DNA from: Myxococcales bacterium
GTDB taxonomy: Bacteria > Myxococcota_A > UBA9160 > UBA4427
Assembly: GCA_012960035.1 (NCBI GenBank)
Contig: DUBZ01000012.1
Coordinates: 1-47,306, forward strand
DNA length: 47,306 bases
Reading direction: 5' to 3'
The position numbers and the translations under genes are program-made. Positions 1 through 8,373 of the stretch are shown here, piece by piece (the first letter of the stretch is position 1; the number at the start of each line of letters is the position of its first letter). Below the pieces are notes generated by a model. It was given only the letters and a program-made list of their open reading frames with translations, ran no database searches and was not told where the DNA came from.

Positions 1-253
1 CGAACCGCGAAACGGCCTCGTGCGACAAGCTCTGTACGATATGGGCCTTGGTCGGGAAGTGGTTGCAGAGGGTTCGCTTCGCGACATCCGCGGCCTCGCA
101 GATGTCGTCGACCTTGGTGGCTTCGACGCCACGCTCGGCGAACAGTGCTTCGGCGGTCTCGAGCACCCGTGCCCGAAACTCATGGACGCGCCGATCCACG
201 CGACTTGGCGTCGTGTCTTCGCTGAGGTTGAGATTGGCTGTGGGCTCCGGCAC
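1..253 (-). CDS. TetR/AcrR family regulator, N-terminal part, runs off the window
   Basis: Reading the minus strand from a GTG at 253 gives about 84 residues that form a TetR-type DNA-binding domain: an acidic leader, a helix with ETAEALFAERGVEATKVDDI, then the recognition part AADVAKRTLCNHFPTKAHIV. A GGGAG lies four bases before the GTG, which supports this non-ATG start. The ligand-binding half lies beyond base 1, so the regulated compound is unknown. The next genes to the right (SCP2-like and ferritin-like) are on the same strand and upstream, so the regulator may be last in their direction of transcription, but a repeat hairpin at 329-396 separates them. The TetR family assignment is firm; the target is not known. 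Confidence 0.85.
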   Translation of the reverse strand, partial: MPEPTANLNLSEDTTPSRVDRRVHEFRARVLETAEALFAERGVEATKVDDICEAADVAKRTLCNHFPTKAHIVQSLSHEAVSRF

Positions 254-328
254 CTTGCTCCCGTTTGGCAGTTACATGCCAATTGGCGAATGATTGCCAC
301 AACTGGCGCCGTGAGTCAACCTCAATGC

Positions 329-396
329 GCGCATAGGAAAAACAAGCCCCCTTTTCGCCAAACGTGCGGATAGGGGGACTTGTTTTTCCTATGCGC
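329..396. repeat. Dispersed repeat copy 1, as a near-perfect palindrome
   Basis: The left arm 329-351 starts GCGCATAGGAAAAACAAG and the right arm 373-396 is its reverse complement with one inserted base, around a 21-base loop containing CGCCAAACGTGC. Single-strand copies of the left arm recur at 6593, 46009 and 47187. This copy can form a long hairpin between two minus-strand genes, so it might act as a terminator, but its recurrence points to a REP-like or transposon-end sequence. Confidence 0.85.
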
Positions 397-423
397 TACC
401 GCGTCGAGTTCGTCGACCGGGGG

Positions 424-873
424 CTACCCGTAGGCCGTCGGAATCTCAGTGGCTCCGTTGAAGAACTTCTGGATGCTCCGGTTGTAGCGGTAGAAGTTGT
501 CGGTCTCGAGTTGATCGGGCCCATTGATCTGCATGGGATCGTCGGGAAAGGTCAGGTAGTTCAAGGTGTGCTGTAGGTCCGGACCCTGGTGTGCGCGAAT
601 GTTTTCGATCATTTCCCGCCAAATCGACAGCGACGCCTCGATCACGAAGTGCTGGGGCGGGATGTCCGCGAGGTCTTCGACTTCCCGGATCGATTTCACG
701 CGGAGCGCTTCGAAGACGACTTCGAAGTTCTGGTCCACTGTTCCGGGACTCGAAACCCGCACGATCATCGTGCAATCCATGGGACCCAGCCGGCGATATT
801 CGTCCTCCTGCGCTTGCATGCGGGCCGCCAGTTGCTGGAACCACTCTTGCGACGGAAAGATCTGTTCCTCCAT
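424..873 (-). CDS. SCP2-like sterol/lipid carrier domain protein
   Basis: This 149-residue protein looks like a single SCP2-type lipid-binding domain. It has an amphipathic N-terminal helix (EEQIFPSQEWFQQLAARM), a beta-strand region beginning near residue 32 (MDCTMIVRV) and a long middle helix near residues 80-95. There is no signal peptide. SCP2 domains hold or deliver acyl-CoA or sterol ligands. The gene starts 13 bases after the stop of the ferritin-like diiron gene on the same strand, so the two are very probably one operon, with the carrier presenting a lipid substrate to the oxygenase. Start: an ATG with AGGAGG-like sequence upstream. The family call is by overall pattern, so it is moderately sure. 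Confidence 0.65.
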   Translation of the reverse strand: MEEQIFPSQEWFQQLAARMQAQEDEYRRLGPMDCTMIVRVSSPGTVDQNFEVVFEALRVKSIREVEDLADIPPQHFVIEASLSIWREMIENIRAHQGPDLQHTLNYLTFPDDPMQINGPDQLETDNFYRYNRSIQKFFNGATEIPTAYG

Positions 874-886
874 CTTGCTTCCCTCC

Positions 887-1975
887 TCAGGTTGCGATCT
901 CCTTGTAGGGGATCTCGGTCGGGATCGAGAGACGACTCTCCCGATCGATCCCTGCGACCTTCAGCCGCTGTAGGTACTCGCGTACCTGTTTCTCGTAGAT
1001 GAACGCCATCCTGGCCATACCGAGTTCGATGTTTTCAAGTCCGCCTCCCGCGAGAATGGCCCGCGGCTCCGACGTCTGGGGTTCGAGGGTCAGCGAGAAG
1101 ATGGCCTGTTCACCCACCTCGAGGATCGCGTGGATATCTTCCTCGCGTTCCGGGTGCCGCTCGAGCAGGAACTTGAGGTGCTTGACCCCATAGGCGACGT
1201 GCCGTGCTTCGTCCTGCATGCAGAGCCCGAAGATGGTTTTCTCGACCTCGGTGGGCGCCAGGAATTCGCCCTGTCGGAAGAGGGTGAGCACGAATCCCTC
1301 TCCGAAGATGTGCATCAGGGCACTTGCGGTCGCGTAGTCAGGGGCGTTGAGGATTGCGGCGAGCAATTCCTCCTGGCCGGGCGATGCTGTAAGCAGGCCT
1401 CCCCCGTTCGCCAGCGCGCGCTTCCGGAAAACATCCAAGTGCCGGGCTTCGTCCATGATCTGGGTCGCAAGAAACAGCTTGACCTCGTGGAAGTCGTGGT
1501 TGATGCGACAGAGCCACTTGGCCGGCATGTCGCCGGCCACGAACTCGACCTCGGCGAGGCCTGTGCACATCTGGCAGACCGCCTTCTCCATGTCTTCGGG
1601 CAGCGTTTCCAGCTTCTCCCAGGGCACGTCCGTGACGGAATTCCATTGGCGCACGACGGCTTCGTCGTACAGCGCCGCTGCGTTGTCGGCCCAGATCTCC
1701 GTCATCTCGTTGATCGTATATTGGTCCAGGGAAATCGTTCCCTCGGGCACGTGGCAACCACGCGGCGCCATGGTGCCGTGGATGGAACCGTGCTCCGGAA
1801 CCTCGCCGTAGAAACCGTGATCGACGTCCGTGAGCTTGAGACCTGCCTTGCTGCGCTGGACTTCGTGGCCCCAACCCTCCGGGTTGGAGTCCATCCAGGA
1901 GAGATCAAAATTCCCCCGGGCCATTTCCCGCATGCGGTCCAGGCCGATTTCGACCGTCGGTGTGTAGCGTGTCAT
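887..1975 (-). CDS. Ferritin-like (R2-type) diiron protein, probable oxygenase
   Basis: The 362-residue protein has the complete ligand pattern of a carboxylate-bridged diiron site: Glu144 (or Glu142), Glu176 and His179 in DEARH, Glu226 in EGF, then Glu256 and His259 in a second DEARH. The first 90 residues are a less conserved cap. These positions match the ribonucleotide reductase R2-like/ferritin-like superfamily, whose members activate O2 to hydroxylate, N-oxygenate or desaturate bound substrates; the substrate here is not known. It is translated just before the SCP2-like gene with a 13-base gap, which suggests a lipid or acyl substrate. Fold and metal site are confident; the reaction is inferred. 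Confidence 0.85.
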   Translation of the reverse strand: MTRYTPTVEIGLDRMREMARGNFDLSWMDSNPEGWGHEVQRSKAGLKLTDVDHGFYGEVPEHGSIHGTMAPRGCHVPEGTISLDQYTINEMTEIWADNAAALYDEAVVRQWNSVTDVPWEKLETLPEDMEKAVCQMCTGLAEVEFVAGDMPAKWLCRINHDFHEVKLFLATQIMDEARHLDVFRKRALANGGGLLTASPGQEELLAAILNAPDYATASALMHIFGEGFVLTLFRQGEFLAPTEVEKTIFGLCMQDEARHVAYGVKHLKFLLERHPEREEDIHAILEVGEQAIFSLTLEPQTSEPRAILAGGGLENIELGMARMAFIYEKQVREYLQRLKVAGIDRESRLSIPTEIPYKEIAT

Positions 1976-2496
1976 TCGATCCTGCTCCTTCCCGGTCCAT
2001 CGGTTCGCTGCGAGCGATCAGACCGTCGCGTCGCATCGCTTGCCAACCATGCAACGCCGGGTTCTATTGCGATATTGAGCAAGCTGCGTGCCAACGCCTC
2101 CGGCGACTCAGGCAGTCGTCGGCCGGGCTTTGGTTCACTGGAGGACGATCTGCCACACCCCCTTGCCTCAGGTTGCGACAAGTAAACGCAAGCCGAGGAC
2201 TTGTCGTTGCTGTGCGGCTCGACAGTTCGCGTCCACGCGATTTGCTCAGGCCGCCGTGATTCAGGAAGCCTGCAGCCAACGAAACCCCCGGTACTCGTGT
2301 GGAACGCGGGACCGGGCCGCGACAGTGCGCGCGGCGGCTGCGGCGCTTCGCCCCAACTCGGTCGATCGCAGCGTCCCGAGTGTGCTCGGATCTCCATCTG
2401 GTTGGCTCTCGCAAGTTTGCACGGTTCTTGCATGTACTGGTGTCGCGCCCTGAAAATTTCCTCCCTCGGACGAGGGGTTGAATTGAGGTACAAACG
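1976..2496. other. Long intergenic region between divergent genes
   Basis: About 520 bases lie between the divergent diiron gene and the acyltransferase gene. I see no frame with protein-like composition, no tRNA and no copy of the dispersed repeats. A GAGG nine bases before 2497 is the ribosome binding site of the acyltransferase. The region presumably carries both promoters; no convincing -35/-10 pair stood out. Confidence 0.5.
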
Positions 2497-3915
2497 ATGA
2501 TCCGTCACTCGACTGCCTTGAGTGGGCTCGACAAGGGTTTCCTTCTCTTCGAATCACCCGAAACGCCCATGCACGTCGCGGCCCTGCTGAGCTTCTCGAT
2601 CGAAAAATTGCAGACAAGGGAAGGAGGTCTCGATTTCCAGCGCATCCGCGACCTCGTTGAGACACGTCTGGACGATATTCCGCGCTACCGACAGCGTCTC
2701 GTTCATCGCCCCCTTTCGGATGAACCAGTCTGGATGGATGCGGAGGGGTTCGATCTCGACTACCACGTCCGGCATACCGCTCTTCCGCAACCCGGCAATC
2801 GAACCGCTCTCAATGAGTTGGTGGGCCGCGTCATCGAACAGCCCCTGGATCGGAAGCGTCCTCTGTGGGAGATGTGGCTGATCGAAGGGCTCGAAGACGG
2901 CGAATTCGCTCTGCTCTTCAAGGTCCATCACTGCATGGTCGACGGAGCGTCGGGGATGCACCTCCTCTTCTCCCTGTTCAGCCTCTGCGCTGACGAGAAA
3001 GTCGAGTTCGGTTCTCACTGGTCGGCCAGGCCCCGGCGTAGCCGCCTGACCCTGCTGGCAGAGGAGTTGGATGAACAGGCTTCGCGTTCGGCCGAGTTGG
3101 CCTCCCTGGTCGCCGGTGCCGTTCGTCATCCCCAGCAGGCAATGCGGCAAGTGCGAAGATCCATCCATGATATCGGCCAGGCCGTCGGTGGAGCATTGAT
3201 GCCTCACACGCACTCGCCCCTGAATGCGCCGCTGGGGCGACATCGCCGGATCGAGCGCGTGAGCCTTTCGCTGAATTCCGTCAAGGCGATTGGCAGCGCC
3301 ACGCAGACCACCGTCAACGATGTACTGCTCGCAGTGGTGGCCGGCGGACTGCGGGGCTTCATTAAAGGGAACGGATACCCGGACGAAGGACTCGCGTTGC
3401 GGGTATGCCTGCCCGTCGATTGCCGGCCTCCCGATGACGATTTCCAGCGCGCAAATTGCGTTTCGGCGCTCTTCGCCGACCTTCCGGTGGACGAACCGGA
3501 TCCTCTCACGTGCCTGCTGTCGATCCGGAACCAGACAGACAAGCTCAAGAAATCGGGGGCCGCTCATGGCACCGAACTGCTGGTCGAGATGAACAACCTG
3601 ATGGGTGCCGATTGGATGACCCGGCTGGGTCGCCGGCTCGCAATGGGCTTGAGCCCCTTCAACCTGGTCGTGACCAACGTGCGTGGGCCATCCGTACCCC
3701 TCTATCTGCTGGGCGCGAAACTGCAGACCATCGTGCCCTTCGTACCCCTGATGCAGAACCAGGGTCTCGGTGTTGCCGTCGCGAGCTATTGCGATCGGGT
3801 CGATCTGGGCCTTTCGGCGGATCGGGACCAGATCCCGAATCTTCCCGATCTCGCGAGATCGATGCTGGATTCCCACCTCGCGTTGCAGGCGGCGGTTCTG
3901 CAGCCGCCCGGCTGA
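2497..3915 (+). CDS. Wax ester synthase / diacylglycerol O-acyltransferase (WS/DGAT)
   Basis: This 472-residue protein is a bacterial WS/DGAT. The N-terminus (LSGLDKGFLLFESPETPMHV) is typical, RPLW lies at residues 121-124, and the catalytic HHxxxDG motif is complete at residues 144-150 (HHCMVDG). The C-terminal half carries NDVLLAVVAGGLR near residue 273 and the conserved NVRGP near 393. These enzymes transfer acyl groups from acyl-CoA to fatty alcohols or diacylglycerol, making storage wax esters or triacylglycerol at the inner membrane. Full length for the family. Downstream lies only gene wreckage, so it is probably monocistronic. Confidence 0.93.
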   Translation: MIRHSTALSGLDKGFLLFESPETPMHVAALLSFSIEKLQTREGGLDFQRIRDLVETRLDDIPRYRQRLVHRPLSDEPVWMDAEGFDLDYHVRHTALPQPGNRTALNELVGRVIEQPLDRKRPLWEMWLIEGLEDGEFALLFKVHHCMVDGASGMHLLFSLFSLCADEKVEFGSHWSARPRRSRLTLLAEELDEQASRSAELASLVAGAVRHPQQAMRQVRRSIHDIGQAVGGALMPHTHSPLNAPLGRHRRIERVSLSLNSVKAIGSATQTTVNDVLLAVVAGGLRGFIKGNGYPDEGLALRVCLPVDCRPPDDDFQRANCVSALFADLPVDEPDPLTCLLSIRNQTDKLKKSGAAHGTELLVEMNNLMGADWMTRLGRRLAMGLSPFNLVVTNVRGPSVPLYLLGAKLQTIVPFVPLMQNQGLGVAVASYCDRVDLGLSADRDQIPNLPDLARSMLDSHLALQAAVLQPPG

Positions 3916-3961
3916 GTGATGTCGATCGACGCATGATGCCTTTTGCCGCCGACCTGCCCGG

Positions 3962-4120
3962 ACCCGGCTCCACCCCTACGCGATCTACGTGCATGATCCC
4001 GTCTGCCGGAATCTCTGCCATTTCTGTGCCTGCAACCGCGTGGTGACCCGAAGCCCCGAACTCCCCGCCCGCGACCTGAAGTTTCTCGCTCGGGAAATCG
4101 AAGAAATCCGCCGGGCATTG
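3962..4120 (+). pseudogene. hemN-type radical SAM fragment (coproporphyrinogen dehydrogenase-like)
   Basis: A frame open from about 3920 to 4192 contains LHPYAIYVHDPVCRNLCHFC followed by ACNRVVTRSPELPARDLKFL and a short acidic helix ending at 4120. The spacing CX3CX2CXC is the [4Fe-4S]/SAM motif of oxygen-independent coproporphyrinogen III oxidase (HemN), and the flanks match that family, not radical SAM enzymes in general. A full HemN is about 450 residues; only about 53 are left, without the first 50 or any of the barrel. The fragment runs straight into the 3' end of an alpha/beta hydrolase relic on the other strand, so this is a recombination scar, not a working gene. Confidence 0.75.
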
Positions 4121-4137
4121 CCCGGTGGGGTCCGGGC

Positions 4138-4791
4138 GGGCCGGGGGTGCGTCGGCTTCGAAGCTGCTCCCGAGAAGGGCATTCGACCCTGAATCCAAGA
4201 ACGCGTGGGACCTCCCATCGTAGGCCCAGTACTCGGCGGGATGGCCCGCTGAGCGCAGTTTCTCGAGGTAAGCGTTGACCGACGCCGGGGAGACCACCGG
4301 GTCGTCGGTTCCGATGGTCAGCAACTGCGGGGGAAGCCGCCGCTCTCTCGAAGGCGGAATGTTATGCGCAGGAGACAGAGCTCGATACAGCTCGGGATGC
4401 TCGGTCACATTGCGATCGCTCCCGAAGACGCCTCTTGGCAGCGAACCGCTGGCGAGCCAGAACGGGTTCAGCACGCTCTCGAATCCGTCGGTTGCGCCTT
4501 GGAAGATGTCGAAGGCGCCGTAGCTGAGGATGGCCGCCTGGACTTCCAGCCCGTGCTCCTGCGCAACCTGTTCAGCCGTCTTCCCTGCAGGCAAGTAGCT
4601 GGGTTGGAAGTTGAGTGACGTGCCCGCGAAGGGTCTCGAGCTGAGACGGTCTCCGAGGTTCACGACCATGGCCGACAAGTGTCCGCCCGCGCTGTCTCCC
4701 GTGACGGCGACCCGGTCGCCGTCCCCTTTGTAGCGGCGGATGCGGTCCTTCACCCAGAGCACCGCACCAAAAACGTCGTTGACGACATTGG
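4138..4791 (-). pseudogene. Alpha/beta hydrolase (fold-3 type) truncated at both ends
   Basis: The minus strand encodes a good hydrolase core: NDVFGAVLWVKDRI, the nucleophile elbow GDSAGG, the acid region GTDDPVVSP and the histidine region YDGRSHAFLDSG. The oxyanion HGG part that should lie upstream is absent: in this frame a TGA occurs at 4807-4805 and the sequence beyond 4791 is not hydrolase-like. At the other end similarity stops after SSFEADAPPA, about 12-15 residues short, where the hemN fragment begins. The catalytic triad residues survive, but a product lacking the first third should not fold as an esterase. Relic of a lipid or carbohydrate esterase. Confidence 0.75.
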
Positions 4792-4984
4792 AAGGCGCAA
4801 GAATTCAGCTCGAAAACTGGAGAACGGACTACATTGAGATCCGGCTGCACTCCTAGCTCGGAGGACACCCTCCAGCGAGGTGTCTGGCCAGCGTGATGGA
4901 ATGGGCTTTGCCGTAAAGCGGCGGAACCAAGCTTGAATCCGGATTATGGGGCAGGTCACCCCAGTCCTCTATTATGCTTCGAGC

Positions 4985-6145
4985 ATGGATCAACACATCT
5001 CCGAACTACGAGCGCCGCTCGGTTTCACCCGAGCCGAGGACGTATCTCCTGACCACGAACGCGAGGGGATGCTGCGCGCCCGGACGCTTCCGTTCGGCGT
5101 TGATCCGTACGGGGCACTCGATTTCCGGTCTTGCGTGCTGAACGACTGCACGAAACTCGAGAACACTGAGCTCCTCGTCGATGAGGCAGGGTTCGAGACG
5201 ATCGATCTTTCGAGCAACGTCGCATTGCAGCAGGCGATCGAAACGGTGCGCCGCGAAGACCGGCTTTCGACTGCGGCGGCTGATGCGCTGCGATTGAGTT
5301 TGAATGGCACGCCGATCCGGCTGGCCAATGGAAGATCCCTCCGGATCGAGCACGTCGCGGACGAGGGGATGATCCATCGTCGCGCGGGACCCAACGGGCT
5401 CGACGTGAACCCCGACGGCATGGACGGCGCGAACGGCCACGGAGGCGCGCCGGGGATCCACGGCGACCAGGACGTACTCGGAACCCCACTCAAGCAGATG
5501 ATGGACGGGGCGGCGCCAACACTCTTCCGACACCAGACACCCGATGCGCGCAACGACGACTCGTCTCTCTTCCTCTTGAACTTGTGGATCCCGATCCAGC
5601 AGATCACTCGCCCGCTGGTGTTGATGGACCGTCGAACTCTACAACCGCAGTGCCACCAGCTTCGCTACGGCTTGCCGGTGACGAGCTTCCTCGACCGGGA
5701 TGACGAGGCGAGCGTCAACGATATCTGGAAGTTCCTGCCCGACCCCGCACAAGAATGGTACTTCCGTTCGGTGATGGGCTCCGACCAAGGCTACGTGTTC
5801 GACACTCTCGGCCAAGCCCACGGCGCATGCATCCTGCCTGGGGAGGAGGCGCTCGAGCAACTCCACTTGCAGATCGGCCGCGCGTGCGAGGCCGTGGCAA
5901 AGGGCGATGCAAGCGCGCTGCGCGAAGCCACGGCGGCACCGTCACTCGCACTTCCCGAGATCACGACCGAAGCGATCCGCGACGCATGGCAGTGCATGAC
6001 GGAATTGCTGGCGGAGGCCGAAACGCAGGCAAGCGAGATCTCCGCGTTGGACGAGCACTGGCTCTCGCGCGCACGCGCAGCGATGGACGTAGTTGTTCGC
6101 AAGTCGGTCGAGATGCGGATGGTCGTTACGCTGTCGACGGAGTGA
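4985..6145 (+). CDS. CmcJ/NvfI-like non-haem Fe(II) oxygenase
   Basis: The 386-residue protein has features of the CmcJ/NvfI (GedK/AsaB-like) family: a long N-terminal arm, NLWIPIQQITRPLVLMD at about 199-215, and EWYFRSVMGSDQGYVFDTLG at about 257-276. His159-Gly-Asp161 and His279 could form the HxD...H facial triad of Fe(II)/2-oxoglutarate enzymes. Family members modify secondary metabolites; the substrate here is unknown. I chose ATG 4985 over an in-frame ATG at 4946 because protein-like sequence begins with MDQHISELRAPLGF and a -10-like TATGCT ends six bases before 4985. No Shine-Dalgarno sequence is visible, so the mRNA may be leaderless. The gene stands alone. Confidence 0.65.
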   Translation: MDQHISELRAPLGFTRAEDVSPDHEREGMLRARTLPFGVDPYGALDFRSCVLNDCTKLENTELLVDEAGFETIDLSSNVALQQAIETVRREDRLSTAAADALRLSLNGTPIRLANGRSLRIEHVADEGMIHRRAGPNGLDVNPDGMDGANGHGGAPGIHGDQDVLGTPLKQMMDGAAPTLFRHQTPDARNDDSSLFLLNLWIPIQQITRPLVLMDRRTLQPQCHQLRYGLPVTSFLDRDDEASVNDIWKFLPDPAQEWYFRSVMGSDQGYVFDTLGQAHGACILPGEEALEQLHLQIGRACEAVAKGDASALREATAAPSLALPEITTEAIRDAWQCMTELLAEAETQASEISALDEHWLSRARAAMDVVVRKSVEMRMVVTLSTE

Positions 6146-6229
6146 CTAACCTCGCGGAGCGGTGATGCGAGACCGATCAATCCGATTGTCAGGAGCAACC
6201 CTGTAGAGGGCTCCCGGATTGCCGGAGGC

Positions 6230-6592
6230 TCACACCGCCCCGCGACGCCGCCTGAAGAATCCACTGCCCGCCAACATCATCACCAGCCCCGCGAGTCCGG
6301 GACCGAATAGCCCGGGAACCGGAGGCAGCGGCGGCGCGAGGATATACACCGGCACGTTGAGGGGCGCGATTGCGATGGTCTCGACAACATGGAGGCCGTT
6401 GTAGTCGAACGCGACGTGGTAGTTGTTGCTGATGAGGTACGGCACCTGGGTCGCGTAGCTGCCTTGCGGCGCGATGAAGGGAAGGACGATCTCACCGCTG
6501 CCGCCAAAGAGCGGGGCATTGAGCCAGCCGCCCAGCAGAAGCGGGGCCGTGCTCGGGGCTACATGACCGAGTCCCATCTGGGGCAAGTCGAG
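6230..6592 (-). pseudogene. C-terminal piece of a PEP-CTERM-like exported protein
   Basis: The minus-strand frame ends with a sorting tail: PPLPPVPGLFGPGLAGL, a hydrophobic stretch (VMMLAG) and the basic end GFFRRRRGAV. This is the layout of VPGL/PEP-CTERM signals recognised by exosortase/archaeosortase-type enzymes. Upstream is about 85 residues of beta-rich sequence with no signal peptide. The frame continues into dispersed repeat copy 2 at 6593, and the only ATG in it (MAKTGLVFPMR) is made of repeat sequence. The true N-terminus has therefore been removed and replaced by the repeat, so this is a truncated gene. The PEP-CTERM assignment rests on the tail only. Confidence 0.7.
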
Positions 6593-6701
6593 GCGCATAG
6601 GAAAAACAAGCCCCGTTTTCGCCAAACGTGCTGATAAGGGACGCTATGTCAAATCAGGGTGTGGGGAGAGAAGCCGGGTGGCGGGAAGAATAGAGTCCCT
6701 T
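6593..6701. repeat. Dispersed repeat copy 2, with terminal inverted repeat TAAGGGAC/GTCCCTTA
   Basis: The copy starts GCGCATAGGAAAAACAAG at 6593, continues through the shared CGCCAAACGTGC block and then TAAGGGACGCTATG to a closing GTCCCTTA near 6701. The TAAGGGAC and GTCCCTTA blocks are inverted repeats. The first 80 or so bases align with copy 3 at 46009. It forms the 5' border of the PEP-CTERM relic. The layout suggests a non-autonomous, transposon-end or REP-type element; no transposase is present here. Confidence 0.75.
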
Positions 6702-6773
6702 ACGGCGGCAACGCCCTGTCGCCCATCGATGCGGGAATACAGCCGCTAGACTTGATCAGCAAGCCACTCGACC

Positions 6774-7979
6774 TTGAAGGTGAGACTGTTGTCGCAGAAT
6801 TTCGAAGACATTCCCGCTTGTCCTGCTGACTTTTACAGTCGATCCGCCATTCACGAGCCCCATGCGACTTACCGAGCGCTACTCGACGCGGGACCGATCG
6901 TCCGCCTCACGAAACAAAAGGCTTTGGCCGTAACGCGCTTTGCCCCGTTGCGAAGTTTGCTTAAGAACGACAGTGACTTCGTGAGTTCAAAGGGCGTCAC
7001 GATGAACAGCTTCCTGAATAAGATGTCTGCGAATTCGGACACTGTGCTTGTGACTGACGGCGAAAAGCACAACCGTTTGCGCCGCATTTTAATGGCCCCA
7101 ATGCGACCACGAGAATTGGAAGCGATCGTCGGGCGTGTTCGGCAAACGGCCGACGAGAAAGTCGATGAACTCGTCGGTCGTGGACACTTCGAGGGAATGA
7201 GTGAACTCGCCAGTCACCTACCCGTCCACATCGTGGCGGAGCTAGTCGGCCTGCCGCCGACAGAGCGCGCAAAAATGGTTCATTGGTCGAAGGCCACCTT
7301 CAATACCATTGGCCCCTTCAATCTCCGATCGCTGCGGACATTGCCATCCGCCGCGAGCATGTTCTCGTTCCAACGACGACTCAAGGCCAGCCAAGTCGAG
7401 CCCGGCACATGGGTTCACCGCCTGTTCGAATTGCGCGACAAAGGCGAGATCCGCCACAGCGAAGCGATCGGTATGGTGCTCGACTACATCGCACCGAGCC
7501 TCGACACCACAATCTTCGCGACCGGCAACATGCTGCACCGCTTGGCGAAACACCCGGACCAATGGAACAAGTTGCGGGAGGACCGAAGCCTGGTTGCAAA
7601 TGCCGTGAACGAATCCCTTCGCATTGATTCCGTCGTTCGCGCGTTTACTCGCGTCACCGCGCGGGACGTCGAATTCGAAGGGTTCTCTATCCCGGCTGGC
7701 GAACGCATCCTGGTTGTCTTCGGAGGCGCGAATCTCGACGAACGACACTTCCCCAACCCAACCGCTTTCGACATCACCCGCGACGCACGGGATCACATGG
7801 CCTTCGGCCACGGCTCCCACGCGTGTGCCGGAACAAGACTCGCGCGCATGGAAATGGAAGCGCTCCTGGAAGCGATCCTCGATCGCACCGAGAGAATCGA
7901 AACCGGCAGACCCAAAATTTCGAACAACAACACGTTGCACGGTTTCGATGCGTTACCGATGAAGTTGATTCCGAATTAG
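6774..7979 (+). CDS. Cytochrome P450
   Basis: The roughly 400-residue protein is a complete soluble bacterial P450. The haem-binding loop is FGHGSHACAG with its ligand cysteine near residue 350, the K-helix ExxR is ESLR (in NESLRIDSVVR), and the I-helix has the form YIAPSLDTT in place of the common AGxDTT. There is no membrane anchor. Such enzymes insert one oxygen atom from O2 into a C-H bond, with electrons from a ferredoxin and its reductase, neither of which is encoded here. The start is uncertain: TTG at 6774 or GTG at 6780. A TAGACT -10-like box lies at 6747-6752. Substrate unknown; neighbours give no clear hint. Confidence 0.92.
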   Translation: MKVRLLSQNFEDIPACPADFYSRSAIHEPHATYRALLDAGPIVRLTKQKALAVTRFAPLRSLLKNDSDFVSSKGVTMNSFLNKMSANSDTVLVTDGEKHNRLRRILMAPMRPRELEAIVGRVRQTADEKVDELVGRGHFEGMSELASHLPVHIVAELVGLPPTERAKMVHWSKATFNTIGPFNLRSLRTLPSAASMFSFQRRLKASQVEPGTWVHRLFELRDKGEIRHSEAIGMVLDYIAPSLDTTIFATGNMLHRLAKHPDQWNKLREDRSLVANAVNESLRIDSVVRAFTRVTARDVEFEGFSIPAGERILVVFGGANLDERHFPNPTAFDITRDARDHMAFGHGSHACAGTRLARMEMEALLEAILDRTERIETGRPKISNNNTLHGFDALPMKLIPN

Positions 7980-8373
7980 GAATCGGGCTCCTCGCCCCGC
8001 GCGTCGCGCGGGGACTCCACCTACGCCGCCTCGCGATCGAGCCCCGAATGGCGGCGCTTTTCTTCTTCGATGGCCTTGATCGATGTCGCGCAAGCTACGC
8101 CGCGGTTTCGGCGGACAGCTTCCCCAACGTTTCGGTCATGTCCAACGAAGTCGCGAGCCTCGGGGTCGATTCCGACTTTCAATACAGCCTCGACCTTCGG
8201 CTAGAAGGGCTCGAACGACGGGGAACGGCGAGTTCTGGCGAGCACTACAATTGTCTGGAGCCAACTCGTTGCGACGATTGACTCTATTCTGACGCTGAGA
8301 ACTTCGAAAAACGGTGAGCCCATCCGGGAATCACCGCTCGCGCAACCCGGCCCCGAGTGGCATCCTCCGCCCC
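7980..8373. other. Intergenic region before citrate synthase
   Basis: About 390 bases with the P450 hairpin at the left end. A frame stays open to 8281, but its translation has no recognisable domain and shows the low-complexity look of a chance reading frame. No repeat copies or clear promoter were found, although the citrate synthase promoter must lie here. Confidence 0.4.
7995..8013. terminator. GC-rich hairpin after the P450 gene
   Basis: CCCCGCGC, a three-base loop GTC, then GCGCGGGG form a perfect 8-bp stem beginning 16 bases after the P450 stop. There is no T-tract, so it could stop transcription only together with other factors or protect the 3' end. Confidence 0.45.

Noticed and set aside
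2554..3876. A 440-codon open frame on the minus strand opposite the WS/DGAT gene, and similar long antisense frames at 14049-15035 (opposite xsc) and 31009-32358 (opposite the amidohydrolase)
   Set aside because: The plus-strand proteins have complete family motifs; the antisense translations have no domain and arise because GC-rich codon use keeps the opposite frame open.
8047..8281. Possible coding remnant between P450 and citrate synthase
   Set aside because: The open frame has no family resemblance and no start signal; treated as intergenic.
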